Source of the DNA: Pseudomonas putida
GTDB taxonomy: Bacteria > Pseudomonadota > Gammaproteobacteria > Pseudomonadales > Pseudomonadaceae
Direction of reading: 5' to 3'
Length of the DNA stretch: 64,000 bases
Assembly: GCF_005080685.1 (NCBI RefSeq)
Contig: NZ_CP039371.1
Location: forward strand, 2,852,001-2,916,000
The notes under the pieces are model-generated. The model did no database searches. It saw nothing but the letters and a program-made list of their open reading frames with translations, and had not been told where the DNA came from. The position numbers and the translations under genes are program-made. Of the stretch, positions 1 to 9,214 are shown in pieces. Numbering within the stretch: the first letter of the stretch is position 1; each line of letters opens with the position of its first letter.

Positions 1-950
1 GCTATCACGATTTCGAGCAGGCCCGGGCCGAGCAGAAATTCGTCACACCGCCCGAGCAACTGTTCATCGAGAACTACATTCCGCTGTTCGACGCCGATGG
101 CGAGCGGGTAACGGCCATGGTCGAGATCTATAAGGAGCCCCATGACCTGATCGTGCGCATAGAGCACGGGCTGATCCTCATCTGGCTGGCCATCGCCGTG
201 GGGGCCGGGCTGGTCTATGTCGGCCTGTACGGCATCATGCGTCGCGCCGCCCGGGTAATGGCGGTACAGCAGAAGCGACTGATCAGCAATGAAACCTATG
301 TGGCCCTGGGCGAGGTGTCTTCGGCGGTGGCGCACAGCTTGCGCAATCCCCTGGCCAGCATCCGTTCCAGCGCCGAGTTGGCCCAGGCGTTCGACGAAGG
401 TCCGGCGCAGCGCAACGTCAACGACATCATCAGCCAGGTCGACCGTATGTCGCACTGGATCCGCCAGTTGCTGCAGTCGCTGCGCCCACTGAACGACGAG
501 GCCGTGCCGGTTGACCTTGCCCAGGCGCTGAACGAAAGCCTGCAGGCCTTCGCTGTACCCCTGGCCCGCAGCGGCGTGACCCTCGACCTCCAGCCGCTAC
601 CGGCAGTCCAGGTCCTCGGCCACCCGGCGCTGCTCGCGCAGATTTTCAACAGCCTCATCGCCAATGCCCTGGAGGCCATGGAGCAGGGCGGCCGTCTGCG
701 GGTTGAGGTCGTGCGCCATGACAGGCGCAGTATCACCCTGCGCCTGGCGGACAGCGGCAGAGGCATGAACGAGCAGCAAGCGCGCCTGGCCTTCAGGCCA
801 TTCTTCACCACCAAGCAAGGTGGCTTGGGGGTCGGACTGGTATTGGTACGCCGGATAATGGAGCGGTTCGGCGGCTCGGTTCGGCTTAGCAGTAGCGAGG
901 GGCATGGCACACGGGTATCGCTGAGTTTCAAGTTGGCTAGGTCTTCATAA
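1..950 (+). CDS. Sensor histidine kinase, 5' end cut by window
   Basis: The open frame runs in from the left edge (codons in phase with position 3), so the start and first membrane segment are missing. Visible in order: end of a periplasmic sensor part, one membrane segment (about HGLILIWLAIAVGAGLVYVG), a HisKA box AHSLRNPLASIRSS with the phosphorylated His, then HATPase boxes: N-box FNSLIANALEAM, G1 DSGRGM and G2 GGLGVGLVLV. It closely resembles the next kinase gene, including the FIENYIPLFD and MVEIYKEPHD stretches, so the two are tandem paralogues. It probably autophosphorylates and passes phosphate to a sigma-54 regulator. The signal is unknown. No response regulator lies directly after it, only the second kinase. 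Confidence 0.9.
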   Translation, partial: YHDFEQARAEQKFVTPPEQLFIENYIPLFDADGERVTAMVEIYKEPHDLIVRIEHGLILIWLAIAVGAGLVYVGLYGIMRRAARVMAVQQKRLISNETYVALGEVSSAVAHSLRNPLASIRSSAELAQAFDEGPAQRNVNDIISQVDRMSHWIRQLLQSLRPLNDEAVPVDLAQALNESLQAFAVPLARSGVTLDLQPLPAVQVLGHPALLAQIFNSLIANALEAMEQGGRLRVEVVRHDRRSITLRLADSGRGMNEQQARLAFRPFFTTKQGGLGVGLVLVRRIMERFGGSVRLSSSEGHGTRVSLSFKLARSS

Positions 951-1243
951 ATGTTCTTAGAATAGATTCCTAACTATCTGATTAATAAGTATTTGCAGTA
1001 TTTTGGGTGAAAAATACCCAAAAGTGGGGAATTATCCTCGAATTGATATCTTATTGGTTATTTAAGTCATTGATTTACATGTATTCGCAGTTATCGATAT
1101 AAGCCTGGCTGAGTTTTTGCAGCACCCCATACGCAATGTTCGGCAGCTTGGCTGCCATGGCGAGGCGCCACTAAATTGCTACCCTGGGTAGCAGTCGTGT
1201 CGAAGGCGCTTTTCGAACGGACTCCCTGTGTGGAACCCAACCG
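951..1243. other. AT-rich gap between the two tandem kinases
   Basis: This 293-bp stretch has no supported gene. Its first half is clearly richer in A and T than its surroundings and holds an 8-bp perfect inverted repeat (TTTTGGGT, 7-base loop, ACCCAAAA) at 1001-1023. The repeat has no T-run after it, so it could be a weak terminator or a protein site. The gap probably carries the promoter of the second kinase. I see no convincing sigma-54 -24/-12 motif by eye. Confidence 0.5.
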
Positions 1244-2702
1244 ATGCAGATGCTGGAAGACCCTGTTTCCCCAGCGGCAGCACCCACCAGCAGCCCGGCA
1301 ACGCCGGTCAGCCAGTTCAATCTGCTGCGCTGGTTTTCGGTGATCAGCTTGCTGATCATCGCTGCGGTAGCGGGCGGACTGGGGTATGTGTCGACCCGTT
1401 TCGTGGTGCGCGACAGCGTCCAGCGCGATGCCATGCTGACGGCCCAGTTCATCCAGGCCATCGCCCAGGCCGAGGTGCGCCATTCGCAATTGCCACCGGG
1501 TACGACCATGGGCGAACTGCTCGACCCGCGGCTGGACCAACAGCACCTGCAGTTCACCCCGGCGCTCGCCGAGGCGACCCGCTCGGAGTTTCTCGACCAC
1601 GTCGCCCATCTGCCGGACATCCTCCTGGCCAATGTCTATGCCCGCGACCGCACCATCGTCTGGTCGACCAATCCACAGTTGCTGGGCAAGCGAATCGAGG
1701 CCGACGGCGACCTCGATCATGCGTTCCGCTCGCGCAAGGCGGTGTCGGCCAGCTACCACAAGGCCGATGAGGACCGTGAGGAACAGAAGTTCCAGCGCGA
1801 GCCCCAGTATTTGTTCATCGAGAACTACATCCCGCTGTTCGACAGCCAGGGCGAGCAGGTGATGTCGATGGTCGAGATCTACAAGGAGCCGCACGACCTG
1901 GTGCGACGCATCCAGCGTGGCTACGTGCTGATCTGGGTCTCGACCCTGGTCGGCGGTGCGCTGATCTACTTCGGCCTGTTCTGGATCGTGCGCCGCGCGG
2001 CGCAGTTGCTGAGCAATCAACAGGACCGCCTGGTGGCCAGTGAAACCTATGTGGCCCTTGGCGAGATGTCCTCGGCGGTGGCTCATAGCCTGCGCAACCC
2101 GCTGGCCAACATTCGCTCCAGCGCCGAACTTGCCCAGGAGATCGCCAACCCCCTGGCTCAGAAGAACATCGTCGACATCATCTGCCAGGTCGACCGCATG
2201 TCACGCTGGGTGCGCGACCTGCTGGTGTCGCTGCGCCCGACCAGTGATGAAGCCGAGGCGGTGGACCTGGTGGCGGCGGTCGAGGATGCCCAACTGGCCT
2301 TCGCCCAACAGATCGAGCGCAACGGCGTGCAGTTTCGCTTCGAAGGCCCAGCAGTGCAGTGGGTCGCCAGCCAGCCGCTGCAGCTCACGCAGATTCTCAA
2401 CAGCCTGTTTTCCAATGCGCTCGAAGCCATGCCCAAGGGCGGTACGCTCTGCGCCGAAGTCAGCCAGCTGGATGGGCAACGTGCCCAGTTGCTGCTGACC
2501 GATACCGGCAAAGGCATGACCCAGCAACAGGAGCGCATGGTGTTCAAACCGTTTTACACGACCAAGCAAGGCGGCCTCGGCGTCGGCCTGGCTTTGGTCA
2601 AACGGATCATGGAACGTTTTGGCGGCTCGGTCAGCCTGAGCAGCCGCGAAGAGGAAGGAACCCGCGTCAGCCTCATTTTCAATATCGCAGCGGGAGGGGA
2701 CC

Positions 2703-4127
<1,425 letters not shown>

Positions 4128-4134
4128 CCCGTGG

Positions 4135-4166
4135 CGCCCATGCGGCCGATACCGGCGGCATGGGCG
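4135..4166. terminator. Hairpin between convergent genes
   Basis: CGCCCATGC and GCATGGGCG form a perfect 9-bp stem with a 14-base loop, placed between the end of the sigma-54 regulator and the end of the small exported protein on the other strand. There is no clear T-run, so termination function is an inference from position. Confidence 0.45.
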
Positions 4167-4175
4167 GTACCGGCT

Positions 4176-4475
4176 TCAGGGTTTACCGCTGCCCGCATCA
4201 CCGCCCTGGCCGCCCGTACCTTCCGAGCCGCTGCCATCCATTCCCGGCAGGTCGCGGTTGTCGTTCTGTTGGGCTGGAGGGTCTTGCGGGTCGGTGCCTT
4301 GCAGGCGCGGATCGGTATCGCGCGGCATGGGCTGTTCGATTGGGTTGAGGGTGCTGTCGACGCCCGGCTGCGGCGCCGGGTTGTGCGGGTCGTCGGGGTA
4401 GGTCGGGCCGGTGCCCACCGCCCAGGCCAGGGGTGAGGCGAGCAGGGCGGCGAGTAGCAGGGTCGATCGGTTCAT
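4176..4475 (-). CDS. Small exported proline/glycine-rich protein
   Basis: A 99-residue protein with a clear Sec signal peptide (MNRSTLLLAALLASPLAWA, cleavage near residue 19). The mature part is low-complexity, rich in Pro, Asp, Gln and Gly, and ends in a Gly/Ser/Asp tail. The start was chosen because AGGAG lies six bases upstream and the signal peptide begins right there; a longer frame reading into the permease gene is a shadow. It sits 83 bp downstream of the gluconate permease on the same strand. Function unknown; probably periplasmic and disordered. Confidence 0.75.
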   Translation of the reverse strand: MNRSTLLLAALLASPLAWAVGTGPTYPDDPHNPAPQPGVDSTLNPIEQPMPRDTDPRLQGTDPQDPPAQQNDNRDLPGMDGSGSEGTGGQGGDAGSGKP

Positions 4476-4558
4476 CGGGCAGGCTCCTTTGCATGGGTAG
4501 GCGTCTTCCTTCGTTCGGCCTACCCGGGGCGCCAAGGTGCCATCACCCCGATCAGCGG

Positions 4559-5911
4559 TCAGACCACCAGCGACAGCAACATGATGAAGATGATGCCGAC
4601 CACCGAAAGAATGGTCTCCATCATGCTCCAGGTCTTGAAGGTTTCGGCGACGGTCATGTTGAAGTACTGCTTCACCAGCCAGAAACCGGCGTCGTTGACG
4701 TGCGACAGGATCAGCGAGCCGGCACCCGTGGCCAGCACCAGCAGCTCGCGGTTGACCCCCGGCACCAGGTCGATCACCGGCGCGACGATGCCGGCACCGG
4801 TGATGGTCGCCACGGTCGCCGAACCTGTGGCGATGCGGATCACCGCTGCCACCAGCCAGGCCAGCAGGATCGGCGAAATCTGCGCCTGCACGGCCATCTG
4901 CCCGATCACATTGCCGACGCCCGTGTCCACCAGCATCTGCTTGAAGCCGCCGCCGGCACCGACGATCAGCACGATGGCCGCGGTAGGCGCCAGGCTCTGG
5001 TCGAGCATCTTCATGATCTGCTGGCGAGTGAAGCCGCGCGCCGAGCCAAAGGTGTAGAAGGCCAGCAGCAGGGCGGCGAGCAGGGCAGTGATGGGGTGGC
5101 CGATCAGGTCCATCCACTGGCGCACCACGTGCTCAGCCGGCAGTACCACATCGGCGAAGGTCTTGAGCAGCATCAGCACCACCGGCAGCAGCACGGTGAC
5201 CAAGGTGATGGTGAAGCTGGGCAGGTTGCCGCGGTCGGACTCCTTGGCAATCTGGTCCATCAGTTCCTGGGAGGGGCTGCCGGGGATGTAGCGGGCGATG
5301 AAGTTACCGAACAGCGGGCCGGCAATGATGGCTGTCGGCAGCGCCACCAGCAAGCCATAGAAGATGGTCCGGCCAATGTCGGCGTGGAAGATGCCGATGG
5401 CCAGCAGCGGCCCAGGGTGTGGCGGCACCAGGCCGTGGACCACCGACAGCCCGGCCAGTAGCGGGATGCCGATCTTGATCAGCGACACTCCGGAACGCCG
5501 GGCGACGATGAACACCAGCGGCACCAGCAGCACGAAGCCGATTTCGAAGAACAATGGAATGCCCACCAGGAAGGCGGCGAACATCATGGCCCAGTGGACG
5601 TTCTTCTTGCCGAAGGCGCGGATGAGGGTCTGGGCGATCTGGTCGGCACCGCCGGAGTCGGCCATCAGCTTGCCGAGCATGGTGCCCAGCGCCAGGACGA
5701 TGCCGACGAAGCCGAGCACGCCGCCGAAACCGTCCTGGAACGACTTCATGACCTTGGCTACGGGCATGCCCGAGGTCAGGCCGAGAAAGCCCGCGGCCAG
5801 GGTCAGAGCGACGAAGGGGTGAACCTTGAAATGGGTGATCAGCAGAATCAGCCCGACGATGGTGACGAGAGCGTCGAGCAGCAGGTAGGTATCAGTAGCC
5901 AGTCCGAACAT
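4559..5911 (-). CDS. gntT: Gluconate permease, GntP family
   Basis: A 450-residue integral membrane protein made almost entirely of hydrophobic segments, matching the usual length and pattern of GntP-type gluconate/H+ symporters (N-terminal THFKVHPFVALTLAAGFLGL, central PPHPGPLLAIGIF, C-terminal SHVNDAGFWLVKQYF). It imports gluconate across the inner membrane. The gluconokinase gene lies directly upstream on the same strand, and a copy of the gluconate-repressor operator sits 72-85 bp before the start, so permease expression is probably induced by gluconate. Some pseudomonads call it gntP or gnuT. Confidence 0.93.
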   Translation of the reverse strand: MFGLATDTYLLLDALVTIVGLILLITHFKVHPFVALTLAAGFLGLTSGMPVAKVMKSFQDGFGGVLGFVGIVLALGTMLGKLMADSGGADQIAQTLIRAFGKKNVHWAMMFAAFLVGIPLFFEIGFVLLVPLVFIVARRSGVSLIKIGIPLLAGLSVVHGLVPPHPGPLLAIGIFHADIGRTIFYGLLVALPTAIIAGPLFGNFIARYIPGSPSQELMDQIAKESDRGNLPSFTITLVTVLLPVVLMLLKTFADVVLPAEHVVRQWMDLIGHPITALLAALLLAFYTFGSARGFTRQQIMKMLDQSLAPTAAIVLIVGAGGGFKQMLVDTGVGNVIGQMAVQAQISPILLAWLVAAVIRIATGSATVATITGAGIVAPVIDLVPGVNRELLVLATGAGSLILSHVNDAGFWLVKQYFNMTVAETFKTWSMMETILSVVGIIFIMLLSLVV

Positions 5912-5982
5912 GGTGTTTATGCCTCGGTCTTATCGTTGTTTTTGGCGTAGCTTTTTTGAACGTTCATCGCTTTGCGATGTAA

Positions 5983-5996
5983 AGGTAGCGCTGTCT
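5983..5996. promoter_or_regulatory. Gluconate repressor operator, gntT copy
   Basis: AGGTAGCGCTGTCT lies between kinase and permease genes. Read on the other strand it is AGACAGCGCTACCT, identical to the copy before the repressor gene and close to the perfect palindrome before the kinase gene. The GCGC centre with flanking A/T steps suits a LacI-family repressor, and the AAGGTAGCGCT half agrees with the described Pseudomonas GntR site. Inference from repetition and position. Confidence 0.75.
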
Positions 5997-6022
5997 TTGG
6001 TGAGCGGAAAAAACCACCGAAA

Positions 6023-6562
6023 TCAGGCAGTTCGCGCCAGTTCCCGTTCACCGCAGGGCTTTACCCAGGTGTCTACCGCCTGGGCCAAGGCCTCGACTGA
6101 CCGGGTGGCATCCAGCGCCAGGGTCAGTGGCTCGCCATGGGGCGGTTCGAGCGCGGCGAACTGACTGTCGATCAGGCTGGCCGGCATGAAGTGGCCGGGA
6201 CGGGCGAGGACGCGTTGCTCGGCGTCGGCTGGCGTCAGCTCGAGAAATACGAAGCCGACGCCCGGCATGGAGGCGCGCAGGGTCTCGCGGTAGCTACGCT
6301 TGAGTGCCGAGCAGGTGAGGATGGGGCGTACGCCATCCTTGGCCACACGTTTGAGCTCCTCGCCCAGGCTGACCAGCCAGCCCGCACGGTCATCGTCGTC
6401 GAGGGGGATTCCGGCGCTCATCTTGGCGATGTTGGCGGCGGGGTGGAAAGCATCGCCTTCGATCAGGCGACCGCCGCTTAGGGCAGCGATGGCAGAGCCG
6501 ATGCAGCTTTTGCCGCAGCCGGCCACGCCCATCACCACGATGGCGGACAGTGGAGCATTCAT
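6023..6562 (-). CDS. gntK: Gluconokinase
   Basis: A 179-residue P-loop kinase that phosphorylates gluconate to 6-phosphogluconate with ATP in the cytoplasm, feeding the Entner-Doudoroff and pentose phosphate routes. Walker A is GVAGCGKS (residues 12-19). The family motifs EGDAFHPAANIAKMSAGIPL (substrate site) and LTCSALKRSYR follow in the expected order, and length is normal for GntK. Permease lies downstream on the same strand and the LacI-type repressor is divergent, each preceded by the same operator motif. The symbol gnuK is also used in P. putida. Confidence 0.95.
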   Translation of the reverse strand: MNAPLSAIVVMGVAGCGKSCIGSAIAALSGGRLIEGDAFHPAANIAKMSAGIPLDDDDRAGWLVSLGEELKRVAKDGVRPILTCSALKRSYRETLRASMPGVGFVFLELTPADAEQRVLARPGHFMPASLIDSQFAALEPPHGEPLTLALDATRSVEALAQAVDTWVKPCGERELARTA

Positions 6563-6581
6563 CGATACCTCCTGCGGGGCG

Positions 6582-6595
6582 AGACAGCGCTGTCT
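6582..6595. promoter_or_regulatory. Gluconate repressor operator, gntK copy (perfect palindrome)
   Basis: AGACAGCGCTGTCT is a perfect 14-bp palindrome 20 bp before the gluconokinase start. It shares the AGACAGCGCT core with the other two copies in the cluster. Binding here would block transcription or ribosome loading of gntK. Confidence 0.8.
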
Positions 6596-6709
6596 TGGTT
6601 GTAACGCGAGGCTGTCTTCCCGGTGTTGTTGATCTTGTCCTTACGCAGTATGGACGCCTGGCGCTCAGTCGCTACCGTTGCGACCAAAGATTACATTGCC
6701 TGCGTCCTG

Positions 6710-6723
6710 AGACAGCGCTACCT
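6710..6723. promoter_or_regulatory. Gluconate repressor operator, autoregulatory copy
   Basis: AGACAGCGCTACCT lies 47 bp upstream of the chosen start of the repressor gene, matching the permease copy exactly when read on the opposite strand. Its position argues for autoregulation and against the upstream alternative start of the repressor, which would place the operator inside the coding region. Confidence 0.75.
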
Positions 6724-6769
6724 TAGTGGCCGTTCCCGTCTCTTTGCAAGTAGTAAAATTACAACAATC

Positions 6770-7786
6770 ATGTCTCGTACAGGTTCTCGCACTACCGGTC
6801 GCCCCACCCTGGCGGAAGTCGCCAGGCTTTCCGGGGTTTCCCCGATCACCGCCTCCCGCGCCTTGCGCGGCGTCAGCACGGTCGCGCCTGCCCTGGCGGA
6901 AAAGGTCGCGGCCGCCGCGGCCAGCCTCGGTTACGTTGCCAACCCCGCTGCGCGAGCGCTGGCTTCTGCCCGCAGCCAGTCGGTGGTAGTGCTGATCCCA
7001 TCGTTGTCCAACCAGTTGTTCATCGATACCCTCGAAGCCATTCACGAGGTCATGCGCCCGCGAGGGCTCGAAGTGCTGATCGGCAACTACCACTACGATG
7101 TGGCCGAGGAAGAAAACCTCATCCGCAACTACCTGGCCTACCAGCCATGCGGAATCCTGCTCACCGGCTTCGAACGCAGCGACGCTGCGCGGCAGATGCT
7201 GGCCGCCAGCGGCGTGCCATGCGTGCACATGATGGAGCTGGGCGGCGAGGGCATGTTCTCGGTGGGGTTTTCCCAGCAGGAGGCCGGACGCGCCGCGGCC
7301 CGGCATCTGATCGCGCGGGGTCGCAGGCGCCTGGCATTCATCGCCGCACAACTCGACCCGCGGGTGATGCAGCGGGCCGAGGGCTTCCGCCAGGCATTGA
7401 TCGAGGCTGGTCTTCAGGCCGACGATCTGGAACTGCTCGCACCGCAGCCTTCGTCCATCGCCCTGGGGGGAGCGTTGTTCACTCGATTGCTGGCACAGGC
7501 GCCGCAGGTCGACGGCATTTTCTTCTGCAACGACGACCTGGCCCAGGGGGCGGTGCTCCAGGCGCTGCGTCAAGGCATCGATGTGCCGGGGCAGGTGGCA
7601 ATGGTCGGTTTCAACGACCTGCCGGCGTCTGCGCACATGGTGCCGCGCCTTACATCCATCCGCACCCCCCGCGCCGCCGTCGGCAAGCATGCCGCGCAGG
7701 CACTGTTGGCATTGCTCGATGGCAAGCCCGTGGCGGTCGAGCGGCAGGACCTGGGCTTCGAGTTGGTGGTGCGGGAGAGCTCGTGA
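6770..7786 (+). CDS. gntR: LacI-family gluconate operon repressor
   Basis: A 338-residue regulator with an N-terminal LacI helix-turn-helix (RPTLAEVARLSGVSPITASR) and a periplasmic-binding-protein-like effector domain (for example PQVDGIFFCNDDLAQGAVLQ, VAMVGFNDLPASAHMVPRL). The ATG at MSRTGSRTTG was chosen: the frame is open for 49 more codons upstream, but that extension has no family similarity and would cover an operator. It is divergent from gntK and gntT, all with the same operator, so it most likely represses the cluster until gluconate or 6-phosphogluconate binds. It is also named gnuR in P. putida. Confidence 0.93.
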   Translation: MSRTGSRTTGRPTLAEVARLSGVSPITASRALRGVSTVAPALAEKVAAAAASLGYVANPAARALASARSQSVVVLIPSLSNQLFIDTLEAIHEVMRPRGLEVLIGNYHYDVAEEENLIRNYLAYQPCGILLTGFERSDAARQMLAASGVPCVHMMELGGEGMFSVGFSQQEAGRAAARHLIARGRRRLAFIAAQLDPRVMQRAEGFRQALIEAGLQADDLELLAPQPSSIALGGALFTRLLAQAPQVDGIFFCNDDLAQGAVLQALRQGIDVPGQVAMVGFNDLPASAHMVPRLTSIRTPRAAVGKHAAQALLALLDGKPVAVERQDLGFELVVRESS

Positions 7787-7788
7787 AG

Positions 7789-7811
7789 ACCGCTTGCCAG
7801 TCACAAGCGGT
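7789..7811 (+). terminator. Hairpin after the gluconate repressor gene
   Basis: ACCGCTTG and CAAGCGGT form an 8-bp perfect stem with a 7-base loop, starting two bases after the repressor stop codon. The following TTAAGTACT is only weakly T-rich, so it is a moderate terminator candidate. Confidence 0.55.
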
Positions 7812-7819
7812 TAAGTACT

Positions 7820-7833
7820 AAGTGCTAGCACTT
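7820..7833. promoter_or_regulatory. Perfect palindrome upstream of the chemotaxis gene
   Basis: AAGTGCTAGCACTT reads the same on both strands (14 bp) and lies 62 bp before the PAS-chemotaxis gene. The GTGCTAGCAC core differs from the gluconate operators, so a different regulator is implied, if any. Function is inferred only from symmetry and position. Confidence 0.45.
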
Positions 7834-7894
7834 TGCTGGCGCTCATGCGCGAACGATCTATGCTCAGGGCATCTCACGGTGAGGGGCCCGCGTC

Positions 7895-9214
7895 ATGTTC
7901 GATTTCCATCGCAAGTCAGACTTGATCGAGATCCAACTCAGTCGGCAGGCCTTGGCCGGTGCCGAGGCCAAATTGGCAGCGATCAGTCGCTCGATGGCCA
8001 TGATCGAGTTCGCCCCGGATGGCACGATCCTCGAAGCCAACGAGCATTTCTGCGAGACCCTGGGCTACAGCGCCGACGAGCTGCGCGGCCAGCACCATCG
8101 GATATTCTGCGACCCGGCCTACGCCAGAAGCGCTGACTACCAACGGCTGTGGCACGACCTGGGCGAGGGCAAGCCGATCAGCGGCACCTTCGAGCGCCTG
8201 GACAAGGCAGGCCGGGAGGTGTGGCTGGAGGCCAGCTACATGCCGGTGTTCGATGCGCAGCGGCAGGTCACCAGCGTCATCAAGGTGGCCTCGGACATTA
8301 CCCGACGGGTGATCGAGGAGCACGAGAGCGAGAGCCTGCTCAAGGCCATCGGTCGGTCGATGGCGGTGATCGAGTTCACCCCGCAAGGGCGCGTGATCAA
8401 GGCCAACGACAACTTCCTGGCGACCATGGGCTACCGCGCTGAGGAGGTGCTCGGTCGTCACCATGGCCTGTTCTGCCTGCCCCACGAGCGCGAGTCCGCG
8501 GCCTACCGCGAGTTCTGGGCCTCACTCAACCGGGGCGAGTACCACTCGCACCGCTTCGAGCGCATCAACAAGCAAGGGCAGACCGTCTATCTCGAGGCTT
8601 CGTACAACCCGATCTTCGACAACAAGGGCCGCCTGTACAAGGTGGTCAAGTTCGCCAGCGACATCACCGCCCAGGTCACCACCCAGCAAAGCGCCGCCGA
8701 GGCCGCCCACGCAAGCTCCGTGCAGACCGACGCCTGCGCCCGCAAGGGCACCGAAGTGGTCCAGCAGACCGTGCAGGTGATCGAACAGATTTCCCGGGAG
8801 CTCAACGACGCCGCCCGCAGCATCGATGCGGTGAGCAAGCAGTCGGATGTGATCGGGCAGATCGTCCTGACCATCCGCGGCATCGCCGATCAGACCAATC
8901 TGCTGGCCCTGAACGCGGCCATCGAGGCTGCCCGGGCCGGCGAGCATGGGCGCGGCTTCGCAGTGGTGGCCGACGAGGTGCGCAGCCTGGCGGCGCGTAC
9001 CAGCAAGGCGACGCTGGAAATCGTCGACGTGGTGCGACAGAACCACGACCTTTCGCTCACCGCGGTGGCCAGTATGCAGTCGAGCCTGTCGCGTACTGGC
9101 CGTGGGGTCGAGTTGGCCAACGAAGCCGGCACGGTGATCATGGAGATTCAGCAGGGCTCGCGACATGTAGTGGATGCGATCGGGGAGATCACCTCGACAC
9201 TGCAATTGCATTGA
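7895..9214 (+). CDS. Soluble PAS-PAS methyl-accepting chemotaxis transducer
   Basis: A 439-residue protein with two PAS domains (about 22-130 and 143-252, each with a FxxxGxIxxANxxF-like core) followed by an MCP signalling domain with the hairpin tip [20 protein letters not shown]. There is no membrane segment or signal peptide, so it is cytoplasmic, like Aer-2 or BdlA types that read redox or bound cofactors. The architecture is close to BdlA of P. aeruginosa (biofilm dispersal), but that assignment is not certain. The 3' end overlaps the convergent hybrid kinase gene by 26 bp. Confidence 0.88.
   Translation: MFDFHRKSDLIEIQLSRQALAGAEAKLAAISRSMAMIEFAPDGTILEANEHFCETLGYSADELRGQHHRIFCDPAYARSADYQRLWHDLGEGKPISGTFERLDKAGREVWLEASYMPVFDAQRQVTSVIKVASDITRRVIEEHESESLLKAIGRSMAVIEFTPQGRVIKANDNFLATMGYRAEEVLGRHHGLFCLPHERESAAYREFWASLNRGEYHSHRFERINKQGQTVYLEASYNPIFDNKGRLYKVVKFASDITAQVTTQQSAAEAAHASSVQTDACARKGTEVVQQTVQVIEQISRELNDAARSIDAVSKQSDVIGQIVLTIRGIADQTNLLALNAAIEAARAGEHGRGFAVVADEVRSLAARTSKATLEIVDVVRQNHDLSLTAVASMQSSLSRTGRGVELANEAGTVIMEIQQGSRHVVDAIGEITSTLQLH

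Noticed and set aside
1091..2086. 331-residue open frame on the minus strand
   Set aside because: Antisense of the second kinase with no conserved motif.
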